Shown one piece after another: positions 12,001 to 24,965 of a stretch of 64,000 bases of DNA (the stretch's first letter is position 1; each line of letters starts with the position of its first letter). The stretch spans positions 16,363,501 through 16,427,500 of the forward strand of contig NC_068559.1 of the NCBI RefSeq assembly GCF_022201045.2, given 5' to 3'. The position numbers and the translations under genes are program-made. The notes under the pieces are model-generated. The model worked only from the letters and a program-made list of their open reading frames with translations, did not search any database and was not told the DNA's origin. The stretch is from Citrus sinensis. Its lineage: Eukaryota; Streptophyta; Magnoliopsida; Sapindales; Rutaceae.

Positions 12001-15000
12001 TATAGTACCTATCATTTTGGGTTTATTAAACAGCTTTACAGAGATCCGTTTTCACTTATATTATTTTTTTAGTTCTGAGGGTTAGTAGGTTTCTGATGTC
12101 TAATGTGTTTGGCAAGTTTTTCTGCAAGTAGTTTGCCAACTACAGGTTTGTGATTATGATGCTGTGATTGTAATTGTTGATTCCCTGGCAATCTCCTGAT
12201 CATGAAATGCATTGGTTTTATTTATTTTTCAAAATTTCCCATAAACTATATTTGTGTAATGTCCAATGTTAAGTTTCATTTTGATTTTCCAAATCAAGTT
12301 TATTCCTTTAAATTTCTGCTGTAATCTAATTTGTGGGGTTTCTGCTGAGGACATGTCTATATGACTCTTCTAGAAAGATGTCGGTATAAATTCTTTTTTT
12401 ATCCTGCACTTTCTAATTGAGTCAATCCTTGTGCTCGTATGGCCAAGCTTAAAATGTTCTCGTGTTTGGATTGCTGGTTAATTATTAAACTTTGACCATG
12501 TAGCTTAAATAACACATGTGCGCACATGCAAAGTGTCGCATGTTTTAATACATTGCCATTAAGTTTGCACTTTGCCTCTGGTATGGTTTGTAAGTGTTGC
12601 CAATTTGCCATTGCTTCATTGTGGTTTAGAGCTAGGTTACATAATTGCTGGTTTTTATTTTTCTTTTTTTGGGTTTTCTTGCCCTCTATTGTTGTCGAAA
12701 TATGATTATTTCTGACTTGGTTGTTTCTTTCTTTACTTTGTAGTTTAATCTGATGAAAGATCATGGGACACGCATAATTATATACAACCTTTGGGAGGAT
12801 GATCAGGGACTTTTGGAACTTGATTTTGACTCTGACAAACATGTGAGTGGGCTATCTCCTTTGTCTAATTTTGATTGCTTTTTTTTTTTTTTTTTTTTGG
12901 TAGCTAGATTTGAATTATTTTCTGAACTTTTCTTGTGAGAGTTAATTTCCATGATGTATGATTTGGCAGGATATCCAACTCAGGGGGGTTAATCGAGATG
13001 AGCAGAATATAAAAATGGCACAGCATTATCCCAATTCTAGACATTTCCTGACTTATAGACATTCATTAAGGGTGACCATTCCAGTTTATGCTTTTGCTTT
13101 ATCAATATGATAAAATTTTCTAAACTTAAAAGCGGAAGTAAATAACACGACTGTTTGATAGTTTTCCTGTATAATTCCTTAATATTTTTGTTTAATTCTA
13201 GTCACTACATTTGACTAGGGGTATGTTTGGAATCAAGGTGCTATGGCTTTTAATCGACAGCTGTTGTAGAATGAAATTACTACTTGTGGAATATAAATGG
13301 TTGGGTAGTTAATAAATAACAGCTTTCAAGTAATGTTGGATGTGTACTGAACAGTTAAGCTGCTGTGCTTCAAAAATTAAGTAGAACTGCACTGGATTAA
13401 GAATGAATATGAACAAGGAAATCAATGATATGAAACAAAAAAGGGATTTCAGTTCTTTGATTCGTATTCTTATAACATGTTCCTCTGTCAATTCTCAGAG
13501 TTATGCTTCGATTCTTTATCTAAGACTTCCTCCTGGATTTCGGATCATTATCCGGGGAAAAGATGTTGAGCACCACAATATAGTGAATGATATGATGTTG
13601 TCTAAGAAGGTTACATATCGGCCACAGCCTGGAGCTTCTGGGATCCCGACAGATTTACATGTAATGCTTTAGTGTAGATTTTTGTGTTGCTATTGGATGT
13701 GTTAATTTGATATTGACTACTGCAGCTGTTTTCATCAGATGGCTGTAGATGTCACTATTGGGTTTGTGAAGGATGCAAAGCATCACATTGATGTTCAGGG
13801 TTTCAATGTTTATCACAAGAATCGACTCATTAAGGTTTGTTGTGCTTTGATTTCTATTTGGTATGAAATGAACTGTTAGCTTCTTGGTAATGTAGCATTT
13901 TTTACCCATGAAGAGTTCCAATTAGAACTAATTCCTTGCTATGCATGCATGTGATTGTGTGTGTTCGGGTCATGGTTTACAGTATGATGAATAAAAAGTT
14001 ATGATTATCCGGTTGTTCTCTGCACTGTTGATTCTGCTTTGAGTGTTTTGGAGTTATCATTTGATGGGCTATTGACATAAAAACAAACTGAGTTTGATTG
14101 AGATAATTTTTCAAACTTGTTATCATTTTTGGTTAGATAACTTAAACTGATTTGTACTTTTGTTTTTTTTTGGTTCCAAAGATTTAGTAGTCTTTGTGGT
14201 GGTTATAATCTGTTATAAGGTTGTCTACGTTGTTTATTTGAGTTAAATTTACTAATATATTTGAACCGGGTTCTTATGTTGCTTTTGTATGATTGTGATG
14301 GTGGAGATGAATGGCCAATATTTTTCAAGATTTTGATGTATTTGACTTGTTTTCAAATGTAATTATGTACTCTCTTCCCAAGAAAGTAATATGCGCTGTT
14401 CATCTAGTAGTGTTAGGGTGCATTTCCTCTAAGCTCTCATCTTTCAATACTGGGATGTTACTTAATTTTTATCTTTCAAAAACATCACATACTTTTCTTT
14501 TCTAAGACTATCCTTGACATTTTCACACCAATCTTTTATCCCAATTTTTTTCAAACTAGGGATAGGTTAAAAACTCAAATTCTGCTGAGTGGAAAATCTG
14601 TACTTTTTAATATTTCTTTTTCTTATTAGAAGCAGATGTTTTAGAAGACTTCTCTTTGCATCCTATTAGATGACATCTTTCTCATTACTCATTAGCTGCC
14701 TGCATATAGGAGTTACTATTTGTTGTATTAGCAGGGGGAATGCAACATTGAATAATCTCTTGGGACTTCAGCGGTTGATACTCCTAGAAAAGTTTGCCAT
14801 AAATTTAAACATCCTTAGAATTTGGAAAGTTTTGTAGTTTACCTGACAAACTATTTGGTTTTCCAAAATGTTTTTCAATTGTTCTTACTGGAAGCTGTGA
14901 TGTGGTTTCAGCCGTTTTGGAGGCTTTGGAATGCTTCGGGAAGTGATGGTCGTGGGGTTATAGGTACTATGTTTGCACTAAAGTCTCAAGTTCCTCTTAA

Positions 15001-16903
15001 TAATCTTACTTGAATTTTCACCCCTGATGCATTTCATCACTGCTAATAGGTGTCTTGGAAGCTAATTTTGTTGAACCAGCCCATGATAAGCAGGGGTTTG
15101 AACGAACTACTGTTCTTGCAAGACTTGAGGCACGTTTAATACAAATGCAAAAGGACTACTGGTCTGTGGTGCTTTAGTTTTTAGTAGTAGCTGTTTGTTC
15201 TGAGTTCCTGGGTTGTTTTTGAGGTTTTACTCCTACTTTATATAGGAACAATAACTGTCATGAAATTGGATATGCTCCAAGACGTTATAAGAAATATATA
15301 AAAGATTCTTATGACAGAGGTATATTTTTATACAGTGTAGATTACTGCTGCACTTGATAAAATCAGTTCTTGCAGTTTCTAAGCCATACTAACATATCTC
15401 GATCTGTAGAAATCTCTTCTAAGAAGAGTTATCCCTCAAGGCACAAGATAACAGATTCATCACATTCGGACAAACATCAGTTGCACTCAAATCAGAGATG
15501 GGAAGGAAAAGACTCTAAAAGATTACCTGAAGCATCAAATTATGGAGATCGGAAGGGACATGAGTCCAGCAAAGGCAAATATAAGATGAAGACTCCTGTG
15601 AAATATAGAGAAGGGGCAAGTGTTTCTGAGCCACTGTCGCCTTCTGCAGAGGATGCCAGTGATGATGACATGCATGTTATGGTAACTGCTAGAGGGGCTA
15701 ATGGCAGTAGTCAAAAGATATTAGCTGCTGAAAAATCTTTTGGGAAAGATGGATTGCATAGGACTCATCCGTCTGCATGCTTGGTAGACAGTGAATCTCA
15801 GCAAGATGGTGCTTCTGGTGGAAGTTCTGTTCGACCATTCATGCCATCACAGTCAAAGGTTATCTTCAAACTTTATTCCTCTTCAGTGTCTCTCCTCTCT
15901 TCGCCCGTGTGTCTGTAGGGGTGCTTTTTGTTCTGTGGATTGTCTGTCAGTGTGACAATGTGTCACTAAATTGAAGGGTAACATGGCTGTAGATAGGTTT
16001 CTGATCGCTCTTGTCTAACTCACAGGGAAGTGAAGTGAACTACCCTGAGCATTTCCTTTCAGACTGTAGTTTAGGTGCTAATCTAGGTCAGTTGAAGCAA
16101 GAGAATCACGAATTAAAGAAAAGGTGGGTTATTCTGCCTTTCTGAAACTTTGAGATTTGTCTAATGTTTGTCCTTGTAGTTCATGGCTGCATGTCACGTG
16201 CATTTTTATCTTTCTATTTCTAGGTTAGAGAAGAAGGAAGGAGAGCTTCAAGAAGAACGAGAAAGGTGTAGATCACTTGAAGCTCAGGTATGTGCCATTA
16301 CTCTTTCAAATTTTATCATGCTGTATCTATTTAGACCTTTTGTCAGCAATGACTTGTACCGTGTAGGTATTTTTTGTTTGTCCTTGGTATCGTGGACATA
16401 CTATAGGATCTGCATTTGGCTGTTGCTGTTTCTATCTAATTTTGTGATATTTTGAGTTGGGGTTGCTTGGGCCAAAAGTAGTGATCAACATAGAAATATA
16501 TTTAGCTGCTTTGCACTTGTAGTCGGTTTTTCATATGGAAGAAGCTAATAAATTTGTTGTTTCTCCTTTTTTTTTTTTTGAATTTCTGCCTGGTCAATTG
16601 GCAGCTCAAAGTGATGCAACAAACAATTGAGGAATTGAACAAAGAACAGGAGAGTCTAATTGATATATTTGCGGAGGAGAGGGACCGACGAGAGAGGGAG
16701 GAGGAGAATTTGAGAAAGAAGATAAAGGTTAGTTCTCTCTCCTTCATGCACTTTATAATTCTCTCCGAAACTCTAAATGGGACAAACTGTGTGAATACTA
16801 CTATTATTACTTGTAGGATGCCTCTGATACCATTCAAGATTTACTAGACAAGATTAAGTTGCTTGAAAAGATGAAGACTCCCAGTATCAGAGCTGGACAC
16901 TGA
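6032..16903 (+). CDS. MICRORCHIDIA (MORC) GHKL ATPase, MORC4/MORC7-type, 20 exons, 826 aa
   Basis: Nuclear ATPase of the plant MORC family, which compacts chromatin and helps silence transposons and genes alongside RNA-directed DNA methylation. Exons: 6032-6422, 7305-7379, 7498-7532, 7620-7698, 9693-9785, 9887-9971, 10376-10451, 11132-11260, 12744-12842, 12970-13071, 13499-13660, 13739-13834, 14912-14963, 15050-15161, 15246-15319, 15410-15858, 16026-16123, 16224-16287, 16605-16727, 16817-16903. They sum to 2481 nt and stay in frame throughout. Visible parts: acidic/serine-rich N-terminus with a basic nuclear signal (GRPNKRRKM, 62-70); GHKL motif I ELLDNSLDE (159-167, metal-binding Asn163); motif II DNGGGM (194-199); motif III GYSAKS (211-216) with GQYGNGFK nearby; an S5-type domain; and a C-terminal coiled coil from about 725 to 815. 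Assignment to the MORC4/7 rather than the MORC1/2/6 group rests on the start (VKREI) and overall sequence, from memory. Intron 1 (6423-7304) may hold a retroelement scrap at about 6840-7100. Confidence 0.93.
8912..9119. repeat. Tandem pair of ~100-bp imperfect repeats in MORC intron 4
   Basis: Sequence beginning TCTGAGG and ending AAACATCAAC occurs at 8912-9008 and again at 9022-9119, period 110 bp. It shares words such as GCATGATGCTTTCTAGGGA. It lies inside the 2-kb intron 4 (7699-9692). No function is visible. Confidence 0.75.
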
Positions 16904-17574
16904 GGACAGTGCCATCTTCATCCACTTGTGAGTTCCTGCATCGTGATTTTGTTGTTATCTTCGATCCTCATGACTCTAATATAAAAGGTAACTTAAGCAT
17001 GCTAGGTTACCAAATGTCTTTTTGTTGTATGTATGCTACCATTTAACTCGGTGTAGAATTCTAGAATAGGTTATGTGAAAATGTGAATGACTGATGGAGG
17101 CTTTAGCTGGTAAATAATTAACTTTTAGCTGGTTGGCACCATTGCCAAATTTTGTGTCAATGTTGTAATTCTGCATTCTGTCCATTTAATTACAGTAGCT
17201 AGGATTATCTTCCAAAACTAGTAAATGTGTTGTATATATGTCTTTGCTATTGCCAAGGAAACTTGTATGATCAGTTTTCGCAGTGGCATCTATTCTAATA
17301 ATACAAAACTTACTATTAAAACGCGGGTGTTTTTTATAATCTAAAAATACAAATGGCATTTTTAGAATCTGCAATTAAACCTGCCCCCAATTAATTAACG
17401 AGATGTTTACTAAATTTATTAATGATTCCTGTAATTTTACTCACATATCTTGTTTACTAAAACTCTTCATCAATAATTTAAAAATTAGCATATGGCATAT
17501 TACAACAAGGGAACTCGTCTCGTCTTAATTTTTCATGAGAAAAAATTTTACTAAGTGTGCCTTTAAGGATAAAG

Positions 17575-17720
17575 ATACTTTGAGTTAAAGTGGTTGTTTA
17601 GTCCTTATATTTTAAAAAAAATATTTAGACATCTTTACTAACCGTTTAGTTTTTATACTTTGAGTTAAAGTGGTCGTTTAGTCCTTATATTAAAAAAAAA
17701 ATGTTTAGACATCCTTACTA
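17575..17720. repeat. Two-copy tandem repeat, period 80 bp
   Basis: ATACTTTGAGTTAAAGTGG followed by TTTAGTCCTTATATT, an A-run and TTTAGACATC occurs at 17575-17640 and again at 17655-17720 with a few changes. Confidence 0.8.
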
Positions 17721-18904
17721 TTAATTGTATTATACTCATGTTCTTATTTATTTTTTTAGCTTTTACAATAATATTCATAGGGATATTAGTGAAAAGAAAA
17801 AAAAATAAACTTATCAAATCTGCCTTAAAAGTAAAATAAAAATTACTAAAAATTAGTGTAAAATATTTTTTGTTATTATTTTTTTAGGATTAATTTTGTA
17901 AATTAATTTTTGTATAAATAACTAATTAGTAAGATTTTTGTATGGGTATGTAATATTACTTAAAAGTTTACTAGTATTAATTTATTTATAAATAATAATT
18001 AGTAAGATAGTTGTGATGGTGTGGGAAATACTGATTCTTTTAAATTGATATTTATTGATTAATTTACTAATAAATAGTTCACTTTTTTTTTGGTAAATTA
18101 ATTGATGTCAAGAATATTATAATAAAGATATTATTGTAAAAGTAAAGAAAAAATAAAGATAAGAATACAGGATATTTAAGAATTAGAGTATTTTGAGATA
18201 TTTTTTCAAATATAAACGCTAAATAGATATTTAAACCAAAATATAATGATTAATAGGAATATTTACCTTATCTTTAAACACTACTTTACGGTGTACATCA
18301 ATGTAAGTAGATTGTAACCATTTAAAATTAACAGTTAATGAAGTGTAAAATGATTGTAATTTTTTTAACCCGTGAAAAGCACTCTTATGTTACTTAAAAA
18401 GTTGACGCATTCAAAATCGTTCGTTTGGTTAATAAGCAAGCACGTAGATGCAAGGAGTATATTGGGTAATTCAGGATATTCTTCAAAATTGATCGGTCGT
18501 CAAAATTTTGTGATTCGTCATTTGCACCAATCGTGCAATTCTTTAGCTCCTATTCAATAGTGCCATTTGTATTGTACATTGAAATGCCAATTGTACTGTA
18601 AATTGTTTTAATGAAATTTTATATGACTAGAACAGGTGTCACCGTGCAACTGCTCACACAAGTTTCCTTTAGAAACAACAAAGACAAATACACAACAACC
18701 AATATCCGCTCTTTTACAGTTAGGTTGGAGGACTATTCAACAATTATTTTCTGATACTTTCATAAGCCTTATAATGAATGAAATCCTTTTTAAAAGGATT
18801 ATACACCTCTACACTTTAAATGTAAAAAAGAAAAGTGCATCCTCAATGTTAAATTATATGTGACGCATTTTTATTTTTTAAAAAGGAAATTAAGCATTAA
18901 AGTT

Positions 18905-19175
18905 TAGTGCCACTAGGATTTTAGCTCAGTGGTAAATCATTACTCTTAAAGTTAAGGACTATGAGAGCTGTGGTTCGAGTTTTCATAAATTCAACTTCTC
19001 TCAATTGAGTAAAAAATTGTGTAGAATTAATTTATAAGTTTTTGTCACTTGCGAAATTTGAATAGAGTAGAGACATCCCTCATTTGTGAGGATCATATGT
19101 CTGGACACGTATGTGTAAGGAAAATTGTTGAAACCAAGGAGAGAGGAAATAAAGAATATAATTTTTTTAATAAAA
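18905..19175 (+). repeat. Possible tRNA-derived SINE
   Basis: TAGCTCAGTGGT at 18922-18933 matches an RNA polymerase III A box, and GGTTCGAGTT at 18972-18981 matches the core of a B box at normal tRNA spacing. A non-tRNA body of about 190 bp follows, ending near a T-rich stretch. No clear target-site duplication was found, so the borders are guesses. Confidence 0.4.
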
Positions 19176-19721
19176 CTAATCACTTGTAATTTGCTTGTTA
19201 TCTTTGTGTCCATCAAGTTAACAACAAAAATATAGCAGAGCTAGAAAAAGATTAGATTGCTTACTTATTGTCCATTTTAATTAGTGTCATTTGTCAATTT
19301 AAAATAGTTGTTTAATGCCATAATTGACCAATTTTAGTGACTGATTCATTACACAGATAAGGGGCAGTCAACTCAGCTCAAGGGCTGTATAGAAAAGTTC
19401 ACAAAATTGCAGGAATTAAAATGAAAATAAAATGAACATTATAAACCAAACAGCAGTTAACAACAATAGAAGCAAATTCTATTGCTCTCCTAATCACAGT
19501 TAACAAAATCTAATTCTCTCTATATACAACAGATATAGGCATATAGCTGACACCCAAAATTCAAAATCTCTATCTTGTGACCATAGTCCGTACCCTTTAC
19601 AGCAATGTAACAAGAGCATAACAACAAAACTACACATGGGCAATTTGAGTATTATATACCAACCGATCATCTATCTATAATAAGGTTTCTTTAATTTGCT
19701 GCTGCTTCAATTACTAAGAAT

Positions 19722-21391
19722 TTAACAAACTACGGATGAAACGGTCAGAGGGTAAAGGAAAGTATTGGCGTACTGAAATTTGAGAGTGCCGCCACTGACC
19801 AAAGGCTTGCCTTCATTAACAAGACAGTCGTTGTAGCTGAGGCGCTTCAGGATCTTATGGTTGATGAGATGAGCAGAGCTGAACCAGCCACAGTTGAGGT
19901 GAATCTCAGATATATTACACCCAGTTTCACAAGCGTTCATGATCTCAACGGTGTACGTTGGTATGCCATTTGGCATAATCCCAGTGGGTCCCTGGGTGAT
20001 CACAATGTCCTCTTTAGTGCATCTCTCTCCCCATCTCTCTGGTTCTTTCTTCTTTGCTGCTTTGGTTTTGGCTGTTAATGTTTAATTAATTAAACTAGGC
20101 ACTAGGCACTAGGCACATTAGCAAAAAAACAAAAGAACAGGGACATTATAATGAATTGAGAGATAGTGAAAGGCTTAAAAGGTTATAGCCAGCTACTATT
20201 ATGGCTTTTGAATACATGTGACACTTTTGCATAAAAGAGAAACATTTCCAATGCTAAAGAAAAAGACCCACAAGCACAAAACCCACCAATGCAGGAAGCA
20301 TTTACAGACAAAATACACTTTTAGGAGGTGATTCACAGGAATTATTGGGATGCAAAGAAAGCGACACAAGCAACACAAAAAAGGCTAATACGATTGAAGG
20401 AAAATGCCTTTTGCTCCTCTCTTATTTTTTTTTATTAATTAACAATGAAAATTCAATCACTTTTTCTTCATTTCACATTCAAAGTCACTCATGCAGAACC
20501 CAACCCAGATGCAAGGTATCAAGAAAAATGAGAATTTGCTAATGCACGCATGAGACCCGGTGCGCAAATCAGTCACAGGAATCAAGCAGAAAGGTCACAC
20601 AAAAAGCAGGCGATGAAAGCTGCTGATAGGATATATTATTATAATGATCGGCGATCCGCCGATCCCATCCAAAAAAAGGAAAAAAGATACTCTCTCAATA
20701 GCAGCAGCACTTTTGCCAAACAAAAAATAGCAGCAGAACCACTACTAGTACAACTAGTTAATAGCTATCCTCATTCAATATCTAAAACCCTAACGGCGCA
20801 CTTTAGACTCAAGCATAAGAGAAGTAAAAAAAAAAAGACGTGGGCCAATCCGACCACAAAACACACAACAGCAAATCGTACGCATCATCTCAGCAACGTT
20901 TCATAACAAAATTCGTCTTGTTTCATGACCCACAGAAGAAAAAGAAAACTTAAAAGATCAAAAATGGAGTTTGTTGGTCTTATTTTTATTTATTTATTTC
21001 GTTTTACCACTGCGTAGAAGAAGCTTGCGATGAGAACCATGAAGAAGCGGGAAGCTCCCTCCCTCTGAGCTCGAGCTAATGAAACGACCGCGCTTGATAA
21101 TACCCATGTCATCATCATCTCCTGCAACAAACAACAAAATATTGAAATAAATAAATAAAGGTATTTTAATCCGTTTAAAATATATTTATTTTTTTAATTA
21201 ACGCAAACGGACAAAGAATAATAATTATTTAAAAAAGAAGAAGAAGAAGAAACATGCAAACCCTCATGTTCATGAAAAGTTTACGAACCTGAGATTGAGA
21301 GAAAAGCAAGAGCGAGAGCGAGAAGCATTCCAACGAACAGAGCCAGCGCAACGACGAACAACCGCCGGTTCATAATAAAAGAGCCTCTCAT
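19722..21391 (-). CDS. TPD1-like secreted cysteine-rich protein, 3 exons, ~182-188 aa
   Basis: Homologue of TAPETUM DETERMINANT 1, a small secreted ligand that in Arabidopsis acts with the EMS1/EXS receptor kinase to specify the anther tapetum. Exons on the minus strand: 21391-21289, 21121-21008, 20071-19722 (introns 167 and 936 bp; both splice sites phase 1). Start choice is open: ATG at 21391 (188 aa) or 21373 (182 aa). The second, [20 protein letters not shown], looks like a classic signal peptide, and both starts keep it. Exon 2 gives a [17 protein letters not shown] region ending HRKLLLRS. Exon 3 gives a lysine-rich stretch and then the conserved TPD1 domain with [16 protein letters not shown], six cysteines (in ERC, NAC, TGC, LNC, NDC and a C-terminal SVVC) and [14 protein letters not shown]. 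The domain is highly conserved; position next to MORC supports orthology with TPD1. Convergent with the MORC gene. Confidence 0.9.
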
Positions 21392-21570
21392 TTTTTTCAA
21401 AAAAGTGAGTCGAAAAGCGACGATAACTCGGAGATAAAGAAAAACAATACTGAGTCCGACCCGGTGGAAAAAAAAAAGCAACTCACACGCCTTTGAATCA
21501 ACGTTTCTCACTCACGAGCTCTTCTCTCTCTCTCTCTGTGCATCGAAGAAGAGTCAAGTGAGGAGTGAGC

Positions 21571-21580
21571 ATTTATACCA
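21571..21580 (-). promoter_or_regulatory. Candidate TATA box of the TPD1-like gene
   Basis: On the minus strand the sequence reads TGGTATAAAT, about 180 bp upstream of the ATG at 21391. A GA-rich (minus strand) leader lies between them. No other strong TATA-like site was seen closer to the start. Confidence 0.4.
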
Positions 21581-24500
21581 TCAAATCAAACATCGGTCAA
21601 AAAGAAAAGCTTAGATGCCGTCAGATGAGAGACTAGCGGTGTGGATTTGACTTAGAAAAGTAGAAAGTTCACTCACGAGTGGGACAAAAAGCTTTTAAGC
21701 TGAAAAAAGAATTTGCTAAAACGATAAAACGACGGCGATTTTGCGAACTAGACCTAGAAATGATCATCAAGCACACGCGAGGAAACAAACATTCACCATT
21801 TGTGTAAGGCGTAAACACAGAGTTTCAAAGTCTCAGGTCTCCATCAGTTTTCGCTCCGCCAAAAACGATGCGTTTTTTTTATAAAATTCGAAATGCTTAA
21901 AAAAACAAAAATAAAATAATCATAAATTAAGCCGAATTTACAGTCGAGTCGAGTCGACAAACCAGGAACGCAACAGTAAAACGTATAACAAAAGAACGCT
22001 ACAGAGACAAAAACGGCAGAGCAAATTTTGTAAAGGCCAAAAATGGACAACTTTAAACACTGAACCGTAAAAAGTATCGATACGCAATTATTATTATCCA
22101 GTTAATTTAATCTAAATATTCTTTTAATAAACTTAAACATATAATAAAAATAATAATAATTATTATTATAACAATAAGAGAGAGAGAGGGCAAGACAAAT
22201 CACCTGTAAATGTTGAGCAAAGCGATCGATCTAACAGAAGATTCAATCAATCAACACCGAGGCCCGTGCCTTTAAGGAGAGAGAAAGTGTTGATTTATGG
22301 ATCAGAAAAGGAATTGCGTTGGCGGTAACGATGGTTGTATTGCGCACGTGGCGAGTTTTTACTGGCTTATTATTAAATAATAATGAGTAGTATGATTAGA
22401 GACAGCACGTCACGTGCGGCTGCGGTGTGGACAGGAATGATGTTGATGTAATTAATTAATTAAATTTTTTTTTTGAGATTAAAAATTAGGGAAATTTGAA
22501 CGTAATATTATATTATTATTAACATGGAAATAGGAAACGCCTGGGCCTGGGGATGTTGCTTTCTCAATTTTTTTCATTTGCATTCATTCAAGCAAGAATT
22601 GGGACCAGTGCTTCGTTTTAGCTTATGCAATAAATTTTTACCGTAAACTAGGGCATTTTTACCGCATTGATGAAAATTACCTTTTCTTAACTTGACTTAT
22701 CGATGTTCATCCATTTTACCTTTTATAGTTATTCTTGATACTCGAATGCTTTCTAGTCAAAATCCGCAGGCTCCATTGGAATGTCCTTCAGAGCATGTAA
22801 ATGTATCAATTAATTGTTGGGTTATTATTATTTTATTAAATAATAAATTCTAACATATCATTTTATTATATCAATGTTTGCTTTCTATGCCGGGGAAGAA
22901 TCAATTGGTGAAAATGGAGGGTCAACCTTTTATTAATTAGATCACGTAACTGTAAAAATCATTCTTGGTGATGATTCGCAAATTTATCACCATATTTTTA
23001 ATATACAGCATTGTGAATGTCATCATCTCTTTATTCCTTCGTATTTTTAATCCTTATTTAATTATAACCGTTGAACTGGTTGGATCTAGTGGCTATGATA
23101 CTTGGCTGGATCGTTAATTTTTTTCATAATTTTACATACAATTAATATAAAAGATTGTAAGTAGTTTAAAAGATTTTGCTAATGCAACATTTGTGGTAAG
23201 GTTAAGAAACATCTCTCTATTTTCTCAATGTAAATGAGTGGAAGAAAGATATTTTCGTTACGTGAATCTCATATTGACCAATGTTGTGATAAGAATTGAG
23301 TGATGATTAGTTTTTTTTTTTTTATGTCAAAAGTATGGCCTCTTAATTGATTTTCACTATTTTATATGCAAACTTGGCCCATGTTACAAATCCAATTCAA
23401 AAAAAATTGAAAGATTGGAAAAATCTTGCCAACTTTTGTATCCATACAAGGCTTGAAATTATGAACAAATAATTTGAAAAAATCCAAAATTGTCACCGGA
23501 GAAGAATGATACCGAAAGCAATTTCTATTTGAGCACACTACACGGTAAAAGCAAATGTGCTGTTTGTGTGTGCTGTGTGATGAATAAAAAACAAAGGGTG
23601 TTAATGTGGGGGCGTGCTGGGGCAGAGAGGTCAGTGATGAGGCCGCAGCCCGCAGGCACTGCAACAAATTGAATGTTGCCGAATTTAGGCCTACAGCTAC
23701 AGTAAGGATGACTCGTGTTTCCTCCTTACTAAATCAGTGAATTGGGCAATCGGGAGCTGACCAAAGACAAATGTCATTGGAATTCTGAATCCTCGCTTTC
23801 TATGATATTACATGAATTTGTTTGACCAAATTCAATAATAATAATAATAATAAATATATGAATATGTCAAATGCTATGAGCTCGTGACATGCATGTATTC
23901 TTTTTTATATTGATATTTAAATAATTCAAGGGAGGAGATTACAACTTAGGAGAGATTTGTTTGTACAAGTAAAAATAATACCATGAGTTAGTTTCTTCAT
24001 GGAAGCATAAAGTAAAAATAATATCATGAATTAGTTTGTTTAAGGAAGAATAAAAAATTTTCAATTATTGTCACTTCGTCAAAAAATCTAAAATTTTATT
24101 TTGGGAATTTTTTAATATAAACAAATTTTAATAAGTGAAATAAAGAGAACGAAAAGAAAACTCATAAATCATATCTCGAGAAAATAAATAAATATTTGAA
24201 AAGGAACTAGAAAAATAAAAAAATAACTTCAGCTTGAACTTTCGCAAATATTCTTATTACCTTGGCAATTTTAATATTGTTAAGGTTTTAGTGATAAAAT
24301 AATAATAGTCGAAATATTATATAGTAAAATACAATTATCATAAACTTTGATGGTGAATTGATATGTTAGGAAAATTTAGTTGATAATCCTTTTTATTTTT
24401 TATTTCAATTAATCATAACTCCAACCGAGGTCAACTTTTTCATTATCCTTTCAATTAACATTAACCTGGACAGGGTGTAAAGTTGATTCTGTCGTCATTC

Positions 24501-24965
24501 TGTAAAATTCTTTTGTGTAAATATTGTTGTTGAAATAATATTATTAGTAATAAGAATATATCAAATGTTGTGGCAATATATATAGGGGAGAATTTGTCTT
24601 ATCTTATGACTAAAATTTTAAAAAAAAATTCTTGAAATTTCACATAAACATACAAGTTTAGAGCAAATATGAAATATTATAAAAAAAAACTTATTTATTA
24701 TTTGAACTAATTGAAACTCCATTAGGATAAAAATATAGAGTAATAATATAGCCACAAACTCTTGTACGAATTTATTTTGTACAAATTGATGTGACATTAA
24801 TTCATTAGTTGAGTTAAATATCTCTTGGTATACATGATTTATTTCTATTAATTTATATTTTTATTTAACCAATGAATTAATGGCACATCAATTTATACAA
24901 GATAAATTTATACAAGAATTTATGGCTGTATCATCACTCAATATATATATATATATTACAAACTC

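Larger units (their letters stand above)
16904..19721. other. Convergent intergenic region between MORC and the TPD1-like gene
   Basis: Contains the 3' ends of both convergent genes (19.4-19.72 kb is probably TPD1-like 3' UTR), a short tandem repeat at 17575-17720 and a possible tRNA-derived SINE near 18.9-19.2 kb. No gene recognised. Confidence 0.6.

Noticed and set aside
12399..12842. 147-codon minus-strand open frame
   Set aside because: Antisense to MORC exon 9 and its upstream intron, with no family resemblance.
20345..20906. Two plus-strand open frames
   Set aside because: They lie in intron 2 of the TPD1-like gene on the opposite strand and have low-complexity content.
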